DNA from: a virus
IMG/VR virus record: IMGVR_UViG_3300004461_000278
Coordinates: 1 to 30,765 of that record
Length of the DNA stretch: 30,765 nt
Reading direction: 5' to 3' (one strand)
Positions within the stretch are counted from its first letter, which is position 1. Each line of letters begins with the position of its first letter. The position numbers and the translations under genes were made by a program. A model generated the notes under the pieces. It ran no database searches. It saw only the letters and a program-made list of their open reading frames with translations, and was not told where the DNA came from. Positions 1 through 9,582 of the stretch are shown piece after piece.

Positions 1-670
1 TAGTACCATCGGGATTAAATATCATATCGCTTCCTGCTTCCCAACCAAAGGTCAGAGTTTTGTCTGGAAAATCCCCCGATGCAACTAAATAATTTGTTCC
101 AGAAAAAAATTGATAAAATATGCTTTGGTTACTTCCTAAACCTTTCCCCCTGTAATCCTTTGAACCATCGTTATTCCAACGAACAAATCTTAATCCCGCC
201 GCAACCGACTTTGAACCATTAAGATTTATATTTAATAAAGTTGCATTATTAATATCTTCTGCCATAGTTCCGCTTCTTATTACACCTCCATGAAAGTCAG
301 CCAATAGTATCTTAGTAGCATCATCGTTTAACGCAAAACCATCACAACTGTTGAGTCCTAATCCCGAAGCATTCTGTCTAACTACTGCCCCATTACCAGT
401 AGAACTCATGGCTATTTTAGTGATAAAAACATCACCACTATCATGTGCATTAAGGTTTCCTCTATTTGAAACATAACCATCAGTCCCTATTATTTGGAAA
501 CCTGTCATCCATGCGGAATTAGCCGCACCTGCGTTGAAGTTAATACCTACTGCATCATTAGAATTAGTTTCGTGAATAGTTTCAACTGAAGCCAAATTGT
601 AAAGATTAGGATTATTAGAATTGGCTTTTTGTTCAGCGCAAGAACCAGCAATAGCGAGATACAAACTCAT
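1..670 (-). CDS. Partial tail-tip protein, beta-propeller-like (C-terminus outside window)
   Basis: This frame opens with an ATG at 670 and stays open for 223 codons to the window edge, so the C-terminus is missing. The start overlaps the stop of the upstream fibre gene as ATGA, and GGGGGT just before it can act as ribosome binding site. The protein begins MSLYLAIAG and contains phrases such as FALNDDATKILLADF and, near the edge, FNPDGT. This spacing of F-x-x-DGT or DDATK-I/M resembles blades of beta-propeller proteins common in phage tail genes. By position after the fibre it is probably a distal tail or receptor-binding component. The family is not recognised with certainty and the propeller reading is inference. 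Confidence 0.75.
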   Translation of the reverse strand, partial: MSLYLAIAGSCAEQKANSNNPNLYNLASVETIHETNSNDAVGINFNAGAANSAWMTGFQIIGTDGYVSNRGNLNAHDSGDVFITKIAMSSTGNGAVVRQNASGLGLNSCDGFALNDDATKILLADFHGGVIRSGTMAEDINNATLLNINLNGSKSVAAGLRFVRWNNDGSKDYRGKGLGSNQSIFYQFFSGTNYLVASGDFPDKTLTFGWEAGSDMIFNPDGT

Positions 671-2691
671 ACCCCCAAAACAACATAATCAGTTCCGGTT
701 GAAATACAAGTAACACCATTACGAGCCGCTACTGCAATATCAGTTTGTGCGCCATTCATGTTATCACCCGCACTACTACCACCACCAGTTCTTAATGTAA
801 AACCATTACCGTCATTATTGATAATAGTGAAATGAACACCTGCACCTTGATTATCCGGTAGAGTAATAACAATGCTACTCCCTGTAACAAAAACATAGTT
901 ACCTGCGTGAGTGGCTTCGGATAAAGTAGTCGAAGCGGTTAAAGCAACAACAGGTAGTCTTCTAGCAAGAAGGGTTTTAGCCGTTGCTACTACTAAATTA
1001 TCATCTAAAGTAGTAACTCCTGTTACATCTAATGTTCCTGCAATATCTATATTGTTTGCCAGTTTAGCACCTGTAACTGCATCATCCGCAATTTTTGCTG
1101 TGGCTATTCCACCATCTTTAACTCTAACAGTACCAGAACCAGAATTTGCACTTAATTCAATCGTTGTATCATCAACTGCTACTTCTATTTCATCAGCATT
1201 GGCAGTAATTCCATCTCCACCAATTACATTTAAAGTAGCCACACCACTTGTAGACCCCCCAGTTAAACCAGTTCCAGCAGCAACTTCTGTTATATCTCCT
1301 GCTTCTTTTGGTGCGGTGTCTAAAATTAAATAGCCGGGAGTAAGACCATAAATTGCATCCTGTAAAGGCACAGTAACACTATCCGTTACTGCTTGTAATA
1401 AAATAGTTTGAAGCGGTTTAAGTGTTATTTGTGAAGTGCTATTCCAACGAACATCTGTGCTTGGTAAATTATGGTCAAACTTTTCGCCTGATTGAGTAGT
1501 AACGATTAGAGGATTATTGGCGTGAATATTTTTAAGTCTAAAAACTCTCGAAGCCACTGAAGCGGCTGATGGTAAAAGAAGTTGGTTAGTTCCCGGTAAT
1601 GAAGAGTTAGTGCTTTTATCAATTATAGCATTTACAACAGTGGGTTCAAAATCAGTAGCGCCCGCAACACTCAAAATAAGAGATTTGTTAATTCCTATAA
1701 CTCCGCTATTAACAGTTAAATCTGCTTCTGCTGTAAGGGTTCCATCACCATCTGAAGTTAAAACTCTATTAGCACCATCGGATGCAATAACTTCTGTTAA
1801 ATCTAAATTAAGAGTGGTGGCGGCTGGATTATCCAAACCAGCCCCTACGGTAATTTCTGTCAAATTTAAATTAATAGTAGCGGAATATGCCCCACTTGCA
1901 GTATTGGCTTCCGAAGCAATATCAATACCTGTTCCTTCACTTAAATCAACACCAGTAATATCTCCTTGTGGTGCTAATGCGGCAATGGAAGCGGCAGTAA
2001 CCGTTTTAATTACATCATTCACTCCCGTAGCATCAGTATCTTGAATTAAAACTTTATCTGCACCTTGAACCGTAGCAGTTCCTATACCCGAAATAAACAG
2101 ACCTTCATCTGTTCCGGTAATAGCACTTACTTCTGTATAGGTAGTACTGCCAGCATCAAAACCAATACTTACTGAATTTTCACTCTTAGCCGTAGTTAGA
2201 TACTGTATAGACCTATTATCTACTGTCCCAGAATAATCTAATCTTAGGATTGCTATAGGAATATCTCCAGTTTCTAATTGAGGAACTACATCTACAGTTG
2301 CCTTGTCCCCTCTAATTGCTAGAACATTAGTGCTAGCATTAGTTGCTACGAGCAAGAAATATGCATTGCCACTAGTAGGTTCATCGAAAGAAGAAGGGGT
2401 TCCTTGAGTGAATGTACTAGTAGAAATTTCTGGCATTAACTTTCCGTCTCTAACAATCCTACCCGCTCTCACTACGAATTGAGTATTTCCACTAGAATCA
2501 GTTTGAACAATACTAAAGTTCTTAGTAGCATCTGCGGTAGTTCCATTCAGAATAGCATAACTGTTCTGTAACCCTACGGACATTGCTTTTAGTATCCCAC
2601 TATGGGGGAAATCTACTCCGTCAACCAATCCACTACCTGCTGGATTAGAATGCAGTCTGCTGTATTGTCCTATGTTTCTGCTGTCTGTCAT
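667..2691 (-). CDS. Tail fibre-like structural protein
   Basis: About 674 residues, rich in Gly, Thr, Ala, Asp and Val and poor in aromatic residues. It has repeated fibre-type phrases: DITGVDLSEGTG, LNLDLTEV, DITEVAAGTGLTGG and AKIADDAVTGAKLA. Such blocks are typical of trimeric fibres in marine tailed phages. The N-terminal part (about 1-160) looks like a particle-attachment domain. The last 90 residues form a compact beta-rich tip with LSEATHAGNYVFV and ending YVVLGV. I chose the ATG at 2691 because AGAGG lies nine bases upstream; an in-frame TTG at 2700 sits too close to it. The gene follows the collar-like gene with a one-base gap and overlaps the next gene by ATGA. Its likely role is host contact. 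Confidence 0.8.
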   Translation of the reverse strand: MTDSRNIGQYSRLHSNPAGSGLVDGVDFPHSGILKAMSVGLQNSYAILNGTTADATKNFSIVQTDSSGNTQFVVRAGRIVRDGKLMPEISTSTFTQGTPSSFDEPTSGNAYFLLVATNASTNVLAIRGDKATVDVVPQLETGDIPIAILRLDYSGTVDNRSIQYLTTAKSENSVSIGFDAGSTTYTEVSAITGTDEGLFISGIGTATVQGADKVLIQDTDATGVNDVIKTVTAASIAALAPQGDITGVDLSEGTGIDIASEANTASGAYSATINLNLTEITVGAGLDNPAATTLNLDLTEVIASDGANRVLTSDGDGTLTAEADLTVNSGVIGINKSLILSVAGATDFEPTVVNAIIDKSTNSSLPGTNQLLLPSAASVASRVFRLKNIHANNPLIVTTQSGEKFDHNLPSTDVRWNSTSQITLKPLQTILLQAVTDSVTVPLQDAIYGLTPGYLILDTAPKEAGDITEVAAGTGLTGGSTSGVATLNVIGGDGITANADEIEVAVDDTTIELSANSGSGTVRVKDGGIATAKIADDAVTGAKLANNIDIAGTLDVTGVTTLDDNLVVATAKTLLARRLPVVALTASTTLSEATHAGNYVFVTGSSIVITLPDNQGAGVHFTIINNDGNGFTLRTGGGSSAGDNMNGAQTDIAVAARNGVTCISTGTDYVVLGV

Positions 2692-2692
2692 A

Positions 2693-3064
2693 TCATTCAA
2701 CCTCTATGGTAATGTAAAAATCTACATCTTCTCCCGATGCGAAGGGGCCTATTCCATCAAAAGAAACTCTAGATAGCATTTCCGTATATTCTGCTATAGT
2801 AGTTCCTGCCGAATTGCTATATGCTTTATTGAAAATACCTATTTCTCTAATAGTGTGACCAGCAATAGACGCCCCGTTTATTGTAAATTTGAAATCTATG
2901 GTAGCCCCTTCACTAGTAGAAGAGGAAACTGTGACATTAAAAATAGGCACATCTAAGTCACTAGAGAAAGGACTGGTTGAGTGTCCCCCTACCCCTACCC
3001 TAGCCTTAGTATAAATGGTCTTTAGATGGAGGGCTATTGCTTCTTTTGCCACATCTAAAATCAT
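2693..3064 (-). CDS. Small tail protein, tail-collar/fibre-base-like
   Basis: 123 residues starting at an ATG preceded by GGAGG seven bases upstream, a strong site; the start overlaps the stop of the giant hub gene as ATGA. The N-terminal helix (VAKEAIALHLKTIY) is followed by beta strands. The central motif IREIGIFNKA and the end YITIEVE recall the tail-collar/fibre family in which an EIGIFD-type strand precedes the fibre. Position between hub and fibre suggests it connects the two. The family assignment is a resemblance, not a firm match. Confidence 0.72.
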   Translation of the reverse strand: MILDVAKEAIALHLKTIYTKARVGVGGHSTSPFSSDLDVPIFNVTVSSSTSEGATIDFKFTINGASIAGHTIREIGIFNKAYSNSAGTTIAEYTEMLSRVSFDGIGPFASGEDVDFYITIEVE

Positions 3065-6000
3065 AGTTCTTCCTCCAATACAATGCTTATAGTAGTCCCG
3101 CCCACCGTACCGAACCCTAAAGCGACCCCGAATCCAATTGTCTGTTCAAACCCAATGTTAAAAGAGTTGCTACTATTATTGGCTCGATTCTTAACTACTA
3201 TTTTCTTTTCTACTATTTTTATTTCTGAGAAATCGCTCATAGAACTACGAACTTGGTTTGATTTATCATCTCTTAATTCTGAACTTACTTTCTTTGAAGC
3301 AATCAACATTTCAGCAAATCTGTCGGTTAGGTCTTTGGTGAATCTTCCCAGTTCCAATTTGACCATTCCTTGAAGTGACATTTCCATCTCCAAAACAATG
3401 TATTGGGCTGGCTTCAATCCCTCTTGTACTAATTCTAATTCTATTATGTCGGAGGGTCTAATTTGAGAAAGAGATTCATGGCCTAATTCTATTGAAACTT
3501 TTTTAGTAGGTTTTAGATTCTGCCTTAGTAATTTACTTGCTCTAGCATCTACTTCCGATTGATTAGATAAACTGTTATCCGTCACTTCCAATACCTTTCT
3601 TCCGTGTTTCTTAATGTTCTTTCCGTGTTTTCTAATTCCAACTAAGTCTTTCGAGAAAACTTGAACTTCATTATACTGGTCGAAAACAATATCAGATTGG
3701 CTAAAACTATATATTTGTAATTTATTATTTCTGTCAGTTATTTTAACCTTGGATTCAAAAGCAGTATCATCATTATCTAGTAGTGAAAACTTACCATTAG
3801 TGTGAATTAGTGCTTTGTTTTTCCTTTCTAGCAAATAATTAACTGCGGAAAACAAATCAGTTCCTTTGAAGTTAGGAGCCACAATTAAAGGATAGTCTGC
3901 CGAATAACTAGAAGTAAACTCAATATCATTTTCTTCAAAGAGATTATTGACAAGAGTATCTGTTTCTTCTCCTATTGTCACTACTGAACCAATAGTTGCT
4001 CTCTTACTCCCCTTAACTGAAGAATTAGTAGTTATAGTAAGGGTATCAGAAACAGAAACCACACCGTCAGTTTCTTTGTGTTCACCGAATATAATACTTA
4101 GTCCCCTTCCTATGGTATCATTAGTACCAGTACCCAACCATTCTATTTCGGTAGAAGTTTTATATGTAGTGTTTCCGTCGCTAATGCACATGGCGGAGGG
4201 AAGTTCTGCCTTTTTAGTATCTAGGTTGGCAAACTGATACAACGCCCGAAGCGGGCTTCTAGATACCACATACTCCTTACTACCAGCGTGTACCTTTCCA
4301 TCCAAATCTACAGTACAATACATTGAAAGAACTCCTTCATTGTGTCCCATATTTTCTATAGTACTACCAGTAGCAAAATCTATAGTGCGGTCTGGAGAGT
4401 TCTCTTCCTTTATCAAGTAGTCTTTCATCGTACTATATGTTTCATTTTTATATGGCATTTTAGTGTACTCGGAACTCAAAGTATTAAGTTTTATTTTGTT
4501 AGGAGTGAACTCGAAAGTGCAGGTTTCATTGGGTTGCATTACTCTATAGTATCCAGCAGGTAGATTGAAATCGCTAATCAATATGTGTCTTTTTGTTGCG
4601 CTACCACTATCTATTTCATGTGTAACTACATATCCCATTGAAGTAGGCGCTATGTTGTTTATTGCTGGCTGTTGAGTATCTAAAGAAACGGTTTGAGTGA
4701 CAGCAGTACCGCTAGCATGTTCTACTCCTTTTTCGGATACCAAATAACAACCTGTCAAGTCTTTAATGTAGTCCAAGTAAGGATAGTCGCTAGAGTTTAG
4801 AGTGTACTTGTATAGTGTAGTTCCTGCTGGCCCATCAACAGAAGAACCACTAGGCAGTTTAATTCTAACCTTGAACCCCATGTAGACTCCTTCTCCATCC
4901 GTTGTTGTTGTAGATTCTTCTGAATCATTATCGCCCCTCCTATCCCCGTTTGGGTTTGTAAAGAAATTAGGTCTTACAGTAAAACCATAATTCAACAAAG
5001 TCCCATTTGTATATTCTCTTAGATGTGCATTATTTACTGGCGGAGTTACTGTACCAGATTCGGAAAGAACGGAGCCTCCCTCAATGTCAAATCTATCTAG
5101 AACAACCCCAAACATACCATATCTTAAGAATTCCTTGGAAGCATGGTCAAGGTTAGAATTGTCTACATCTACATTGCTGCTTAAGAGTTTGTTGTACTGT
5201 TTTAACAGCAAACTAGAATGTCCTGCTATAGCATTATTATCAACAAATACTGCATTACCTCCGGAATCTCCTTGCATCATTGGAAGAATTAAATGACTAT
5301 GATAATTTGCCGACGCAGTATCGTGATTTAATGCATCCCCTAATTCTGCCGTAGAAGTAGCATTTAAGAATTTACCACCATGCAGTATTGAAATTAACGG
5401 GTGAATGCTAGAGTCAAACTTAGATGCTCCTTTGCTATCACCATGTCCTCTAAACACAGTTTGAAACTTGGTAGCCTTGTGTAGATTCCCACTAGCAAAT
5501 CCTCCTGTACTAGTAGTGTTAATTACTTTTGAAGTGGAACCACCATATAACGAACGAAGAGTAATGGTGGTAGAATTACTTACAGCCGCCGCAACTTCTC
5601 CAATCATATTTCCATCTGAGTCACAAATAATGTCATTTTGGGCTAAGTCTACATTTGCACTAGTAGTAATAATATAGTTACTACCTAACGAAAATGTGAC
5701 TGTGGCCCCGTCTGCTTTTGCTCCCACTGGTTCTATAGTGTGAAAGTGATAATTGAAAATACGCATAGTTTTCTTTTTATCTGGCAAATGTTCGGGGCTT
5801 ATTTGATTCATTTGTGCATCAAAAACTAATTCAGTTAGTCGCATTAAACCAAAAGAAGTAAGTTTAGAAACATCAGCAACATCATAATCTAGAATGTTTG
5901 CAGATTGGTAGTCGCTATCTAAGAACTTCTTTGATTTACCAGCACCTGCATATTTAGAATGTTTTGTAGACAACTCATCTTCACTTGCTTTGTTCAAAAG

Positions 6001-9000
6001 CAAAAGCCTGTAGTCTTTTAAATCACGATTAGAATTTAATAGACTGTCGCTTCTTAGTTTTGAGTATGGTAAAATATCGGAATTAGCAAACAAGAAGAGC
6101 CTAGCCGCTTTAGAATCAAATTGTTCTAAGAAATCCTTAGCATAGTAGTTTGATTTTATTCTTCCACCTAGAGTTGGGTCGTGAGTAGTAAGTACTTTTG
6201 ATTTAGTGTGATTCAATTCAAAGATGAAGTAGTCCCAAAACAGTGACCCGCTTGCAGGGTGAAAGCCTCTTTCTTCCACTGGAAGGTGGGGGTGTGCGGT
6301 TTCTTTCAATCTAGCAGTTATTTTTTTAAAGGCAGTAGAAACTCTTCCTTGGTTCATCTTATATGCGGAACCATAGTATTGTAATTTACTAACATCATCA
6401 TAGTAATTACTATCAGATTTTCTAGAAACCTCTTCTGTTTGTCCTGTCGAATATAAACCACTAGCAACTGTAGGGCTTTTCCTATTGAACTTTCCCTTTT
6501 CTATATGATTTATTTTATACAGCGGTACTCCAAATCTTTCAACATAAGTTTCTAAAACAGTAGAATCGTTACCGCTTAATGCCGTAGTTGGTCTAAAATA
6601 ATTATAGTAGGTTGGTTGAATGTGTGGTGCAGTTCCTGCTGAAGTACTAGTTCCGAACATAGAATTGAGTAAAGTAACCATCTTACCTCCATGCAAATGT
6701 TCTCCATTTACCAAATATAAGTTATGTGTATTCTTGCCGCTAAATTGTGTATTTTCTATAGTGGAAGTATTTCCGACAAATACTTCATCACCAGATTCGT
6801 GAGTTGTAACTGGCCTATCCAAGAAAATTCTCCAAGTATCGGTTCCTCCAATAACATCATAAGCAACGACTTGAGTACTATATCCGACAAATACTGCGCC
6901 TATGTAAATAGGTTCACCATCTTTCGCCTTCGCCTTTATAGTTGAAGTACTGCTAGGAATAATGTCTATATATCTATTTGCAGTAATATCGAAAGCAGAA
7001 CTTCCACTCGAAGTAACCCCTACCTTTAAGAAATTAGTGTCGTAAGTGTCGAAGTCGTTTTGGTCTACTCTACCTAGAGTTACGGGAACATATGGAGCCA
7101 ATTCTATAGTAGTTTTACCATCTACAGTTGATGTATTTATTACAGTAAAATCCATCAAAGTATTCACAGTATCAAATGTTTCGTAGGTTGTACCGCCATC
7201 ACTAAGCCTAGTTTGGAACATTTCTTCTTTGCTTACAGAAGAAGGACCACTGATATGAAACCCTATTGCATTAGAATCTACACCTGCTCGACTAGTAGTT
7301 GACCCAACTAAATCTACACCATCAAGAGTCTTACCGCTATTAAAAATAATTCCTTTTTCTGCATTACCTCCTAAAGAAGTAGCAAAGGAACTCAGTTGAT
7401 TATCCGAAGATAGTGCTTTGTTTAGTATGTAGTTTTTCTCGGTTTCTCTCCAAATTTCTACAACATTGTGTGTAGTTACAAATGATGCTTTGGTTAATGG
7501 GAAGTGTTTTAGCGTAACTAATACCATAGTATTACTATATGGAGTAAAAATCTCACCTACCTCCCCAATATAGGCAACTACCCCGTTAGTATATTTAGCA
7601 TAAAGTCTATTTCCAACTTGGGGAACATTAGAAATAGTGGAGAGTAGTAGTGTGAAGGTTAATGAATCAAACTCAACAAAGGAACTATTTGCCACACTGG
7701 AATCAGCCAAATCACCGCATTTTTCTAGTTTGTTGTGTGGACTATACGACGAATAAATGATGTCTTCAGAAAAATTAGAATTCCTATTTATGGTTGCTGA
7801 TATTAGTTTAGAATAGTTATCTCTTCCAGAAATAGTCAACAAACTCTGCCCCATATTTCGGTCTATTTCTATTTGGTCAATAGTACCGTTGAATCTTTCT
7901 ACTTCTAGTATGTAATTACCAGTAACATATTCTAAGGAAGAGTAGGTTGTACTTCCTTTTCGACCTACCGAATTAGGGAAAGAAAGTTCTATGTATTTTT
8001 GTTCCCTACTAGTAGCAGTTACAGTGGCTTCTAAAGAAACATAGTTTTTATCAACAAGAACTACTTTAAATTCTCCTTCTCTTCCTTCTATTAGTGGATA
8101 GGTAGTAAGTAAATTATTTTTAGATGAACTGTATGCTCTTCTGTAAATCCTATCTCCAACAGATAAAGAAAAAGAATTAGCATTGAAATCACTTTCTGTT
8201 TCTAGCCTATTGTCGGAGTCGAAAGTTATATCTTGAGTATTCTGAGTAGTATTCAGAGTACCAATCCCATTGGTAGAAATCCTAAGTACTCTATTTCCTA
8301 TTTTTATTTCATCTGCTTGTTCTAAAAGATTACCTAACTCATATCCTGCTGGTATTTGAAAGGTGTATTGTCTTCCTGTTACATTAGCCAAAACCGTTGC
8401 TTTCAAGGCAAACCACTCAAAGAAAGCCGCTTTGTGTACTTGATGTCTAACTCTAAAAGCGTCGTGTGGGCTGACCTTTGAGGATAGGCTTCTAGAAACA
8501 TCTACCATCTTTGCCTCCGCATAACCCCCCCTTCCACCGAAGGACTGCTTTACATTAGTGTCTATGAGGAAGGGGGCTTCGTTAGCCTTCTCTGGAGAAA
8601 AGTCATAGTGAATATATCTATACGGCCCAACTAAATTTAGGCTAGATTTGGCGTTATCATCATCACGGCGAGCATGGTAGAATGAAGTATCATAACCAGT
8701 AAAATTATTGTTTGCCAAGGTTAGCCCTTCATTAGAAGTCTGTTTGGTACTAGAGTAGTTTCTAGGGTCGTCTAGAGTTTGTAGATTATCAACTAGTAGG
8801 CTAGTCGTTTCAAATCTACTATAGTCTTTTATTGCGAATGTATAATCCGCAGTAGTAATGAAAGTGTTATTTGTAAAAGAATTAACAGTAGCATTTGATA
8901 AATTAGAAGAATCGTATTTTATGAAATACTTCTTACTATGGTCTAATTCGTTATTTTTATCTAACCTATCATTGTGGAAATAGAATAAAGGAGTAGAACA

Positions 9001-9582
9001 TATTAGTGATTTATTTAATCTGTATGTTGAACCTGCGGTTATAGAAGTAGCCAATATACCAGCACTAACTGCTACAATACTAGTTTCAGAAATATCATCT
9101 CCCTTGAATACTATAAATTTAGCATCTTCTGGAATAGAAGTTCCTAGTCTAGGTTCAAACTCAAAACTATCTCCCGAAACATCATCAGTAGTGAATTGAG
9201 TAATTCTGGCAAAGTGATGAGTTAGACCGTTATCTGAGTTCAAGAGAACATAGTAGTTGGAACTAGAATTCACTGAATTAAATCTAATTCCAGAATTAGT
9301 AACGGTGTCAAAGCATTTTATTCTATAGCCGGTAGTTCTTTCTAGATTTAAGTACTGCGTACCTGCGGAATCTGAACCTTGGAGTTGTTGAATAAAAGTG
9401 TCATTGTTAGAATCATCTTCTGATATATAACAAAACATTCTATCTACATCTGTAAGAGTGTCAGTGTCATGTATTATTGGATTAGTAGGGCAATCAAAAT
9501 TGACATTGTTTCCTGCGTTTCCTAAAGTCGCCACTACAGTAGGATTAACAGTAGTGCCTTTTCTCATAACATGAACGGTCAC
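3061..9582 (-). CDS. Giant tail hub / tail-associated protein
   Basis: A 2173-residue protein, the largest here, at the distal tail position after the tape measure. Two segments look like the hub fold of phage tail-tip proteins (gp27/Tal/gpD type). Around residues 560-594 it reads IEIDRN then LLTISGRD then SKLI. Around 1910-2055 it has a YLLERKNKALI helix, VDARASKLLRQNL and IRPSDIIELEL. About 1300 residues lie between them, with beta-rich, Ser/Thr-rich sequence that may be inserted domains. The C-terminus is Gly-rich (GFGVALGFGTVGG). Start is GTG at 9582, overlapping the lectin stop as GTGA, with GAGGTGG five bases upstream. Predicted role: baseplate hub and platform for host recognition. No peptidase or lysozyme motif was identified. 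Confidence 0.82.
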   Translation of the reverse strand: MTVHVMRKGTTVNPTVVATLGNAGNNVNFDCPTNPIIHDTDTLTDVDRMFCYISEDDSNNDTFIQQLQGSDSAGTQYLNLERTTGYRIKCFDTVTNSGIRFNSVNSSSNYYVLLNSDNGLTHHFARITQFTTDDVSGDSFEFEPRLGTSIPEDAKFIVFKGDDISETSIVAVSAGILATSITAGSTYRLNKSLICSTPLFYFHNDRLDKNNELDHSKKYFIKYDSSNLSNATVNSFTNNTFITTADYTFAIKDYSRFETTSLLVDNLQTLDDPRNYSSTKQTSNEGLTLANNNFTGYDTSFYHARRDDDNAKSSLNLVGPYRYIHYDFSPEKANEAPFLIDTNVKQSFGGRGGYAEAKMVDVSRSLSSKVSPHDAFRVRHQVHKAAFFEWFALKATVLANVTGRQYTFQIPAGYELGNLLEQADEIKIGNRVLRISTNGIGTLNTTQNTQDITFDSDNRLETESDFNANSFSLSVGDRIYRRAYSSSKNNLLTTYPLIEGREGEFKVVLVDKNYVSLEATVTATSREQKYIELSFPNSVGRKGSTTYSSLEYVTGNYILEVERFNGTIDQIEIDRNMGQSLLTISGRDNYSKLISATINRNSNFSEDIIYSSYSPHNKLEKCGDLADSSVANSSFVEFDSLTFTLLLSTISNVPQVGNRLYAKYTNGVVAYIGEVGEIFTPYSNTMVLVTLKHFPLTKASFVTTHNVVEIWRETEKNYILNKALSSDNQLSSFATSLGGNAEKGIIFNSGKTLDGVDLVGSTTSRAGVDSNAIGFHISGPSSVSKEEMFQTRLSDGGTTYETFDTVNTLMDFTVINTSTVDGKTTIELAPYVPVTLGRVDQNDFDTYDTNFLKVGVTSSGSSAFDITANRYIDIIPSSTSTIKAKAKDGEPIYIGAVFVGYSTQVVAYDVIGGTDTWRIFLDRPVTTHESGDEVFVGNTSTIENTQFSGKNTHNLYLVNGEHLHGGKMVTLLNSMFGTSTSAGTAPHIQPTYYNYFRPTTALSGNDSTVLETYVERFGVPLYKINHIEKGKFNRKSPTVASGLYSTGQTEEVSRKSDSNYYDDVSKLQYYGSAYKMNQGRVSTAFKKITARLKETAHPHLPVEERGFHPASGSLFWDYFIFELNHTKSKVLTTHDPTLGGRIKSNYYAKDFLEQFDSKAARLFLFANSDILPYSKLRSDSLLNSNRDLKDYRLLLLNKASEDELSTKHSKYAGAGKSKKFLDSDYQSANILDYDVADVSKLTSFGLMRLTELVFDAQMNQISPEHLPDKKKTMRIFNYHFHTIEPVGAKADGATVTFSLGSNYIITTSANVDLAQNDIICDSDGNMIGEVAAAVSNSTTITLRSLYGGSTSKVINTTSTGGFASGNLHKATKFQTVFRGHGDSKGASKFDSSIHPLISILHGGKFLNATSTAELGDALNHDTASANYHSHLILPMMQGDSGGNAVFVDNNAIAGHSSLLLKQYNKLLSSNVDVDNSNLDHASKEFLRYGMFGVVLDRFDIEGGSVLSESGTVTPPVNNAHLREYTNGTLLNYGFTVRPNFFTNPNGDRRGDNDSEESTTTTDGEGVYMGFKVRIKLPSGSSVDGPAGTTLYKYTLNSSDYPYLDYIKDLTGCYLVSEKGVEHASGTAVTQTVSLDTQQPAINNIAPTSMGYVVTHEIDSGSATKRHILISDFNLPAGYYRVMQPNETCTFEFTPNKIKLNTLSSEYTKMPYKNETYSTMKDYLIKEENSPDRTIDFATGSTIENMGHNEGVLSMYCTVDLDGKVHAGSKEYVVSRSPLRALYQFANLDTKKAELPSAMCISDGNTTYKTSTEIEWLGTGTNDTIGRGLSIIFGEHKETDGVVSVSDTLTITTNSSVKGSKRATIGSVVTIGEETDTLVNNLFEENDIEFTSSYSADYPLIVAPNFKGTDLFSAVNYLLERKNKALIHTNGKFSLLDNDDTAFESKVKITDRNNKLQIYSFSQSDIVFDQYNEVQVFSKDLVGIRKHGKNIKKHGRKVLEVTDNSLSNQSEVDARASKLLRQNLKPTKKVSIELGHESLSQIRPSDIIELELVQEGLKPAQYIVLEMEMSLQGMVKLELGRFTKDLTDRFAEMLIASKKVSSELRDDKSNQVRSSMSDFSEIKIVEKKIVVKNRANNSSNSFNIGFEQTIGFGVALGFGTVGGTTISIVLEEEL

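Noticed and set aside
911-2044. Open frames on the plus strand opposite the fibre gene
   Set aside because: They are antisense shadows of a Gly/Thr/Ala-rich gene, have no ribosome binding site and give low-complexity Ser/Val/Pro-rich products.
3083-6945. Several plus-strand frames of 60-96 codons
   Set aside because: All lie inside the giant hub gene on the other strand, have no sites or recognisable products, and the operon is entirely minus-strand.
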